A stretch of DNA of 6,899 nt, taken from the NCBI GenBank assembly GCA_011391185.1, contig JAABRB010000194.1, positions 1 through 6,899 on the forward strand. The letters run 5' to 3'. The position numbers and the translations under genes were made by a program. Position 1 is the first letter of the stretch. Every line of letters begins with the position of its first letter. Shown here in pieces: positions 6,742 to 6,899 of this stretch. Source of the stretch: Betaproteobacteria bacterium. Lineage in GTDB: Bacteria; Pseudomonadota; Gammaproteobacteria; Burkholderiales; SG8-39. Under the pieces are notes generated by a model. That model saw only the letters and a program-made list of their open reading frames with translations. It did not search any database and was not told the DNA's origin.

Positions 6742-6899
6742 ATGGCGGAAGAGACGATAGCGATCCTCCATCCGGGCGAGATGGGTGCCGCGATCGGCGC
6801 GCGGCTGCGCGCGAAGGGTCTGCGCGTGCTGTGGGCTTCGGCCGGACGCGGCGCCACGACCCGCGACCGGGCTAACGCCGCGGATCTCGAGGACGCGGG
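6742..6899 (+). CDS. NAD(P)-dependent oxidoreductase, 6PGDH-like Rossmann N-terminus (3' end outside window)
   Basis: The frame opens with ATG 6742 and stays open for 52 codons to the window edge. After MAEETIAIL comes HPGEMGAAIG at residues 10-19, then ARLRAKGLRVLWASAGRG. This is a beta-strand, glycine-rich turn, helix, second strand pattern: an NAD(P)-binding Rossmann start of the 6-phosphogluconate / beta-hydroxyacid dehydrogenase superfamily. The HPGEMG form of the turn followed by VLWAS..GR is what I associate with members carrying a DUF1932 C-terminal domain, but that part lies outside the window. Arginine in AGRG after the second strand could favour NADP over NAD; this is inference. 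A modest CGGAGAG (6726-6732), nine bases before the ATG, supports the start. The gene follows the DctM stop by 60 bases in the same direction, so it could be co-transcribed and act on a product of the imported acid. The substrate is unknown. Confidence 0.75.
   Translation, partial: MAEETIAILHPGEMGAAIGARLRAKGLRVLWASAGRGATTRDRANAADLEDA

Noticed and set aside
3693..6771. Long open frames on the minus strand (3693-5015, 4795-6045 and 6055-6771) opposite the second TRAP operon.
   Set aside because: Low-complexity charged composition, no recognisable domain, and complete overlap with well-supported DctP, DctQ and DctM genes.
1..6899. Search for tRNA, rRNA, CRISPR repeats, insertion-sequence ends, phage or toxin-antitoxin genes, or an undescribed multi-gene system.
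   Set aside because: None was seen by reading. Gaps are all under 130 bases and the genes belong to known transporter and oxidoreductase families.

Overview
The window is GC-rich bacterial DNA. Every gene recognised lies on the + strand. Codons end mostly in G or C, intergenic gaps are short, and the long open frames on the other strand look like GC-driven shadows. Composition and gene content suit an environmental Proteobacterium, perhaps a Betaproteobacterium of the Burkholderiales type, where TRAP transporter genes are abundant. That placement is an inference from style, not from a marker gene.

Layout. Positions 2-553 hold the 3' part of an EamA/DMT-family membrane transporter. A 92-base gap with a weak promoter-like box and an imperfect inverted repeat follows. 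Positions 646-3703 encode a two-gene TAXI-type TRAP transporter: a periplasmic binding protein, then a 630-residue permease with small and large membrane parts fused in one chain. A 103-base leader with a possible hairpin comes next. Positions 3807-6681 encode a second TRAP transporter of the other architecture: a DctP-type binding protein, a separate DctQ small permease and a separate DctM large permease. At 6742 a new gene begins and runs off the end. Its first 52 codons look like the NAD(P)-binding N-terminus of a 6-phosphogluconate-dehydrogenase-like (beta-hydroxyacid dehydrogenase) oxidoreductase of the kind that carries a DUF1932 C-terminal domain.

How the genes work together. Each TRAP system should bind an organic anion in the periplasm and import it with a sodium or proton gradient, without ATP. 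The two systems belong to different subfamilies, so they are more likely two uptake routes for different or related organic acids than a recent duplication. The oxidoreductase may act on an imported compound, but the window shows only proximity. No regulator, catabolic enzyme set, RNA gene, mobile element or CRISPR array was seen. Overall this is an ordinary solute-uptake region. The most notable points are the tandem pairing of the two TRAP architectures and the contrast between very strong ribosome binding sites on the two binding-protein genes and weak or absent ones on the permease genes.
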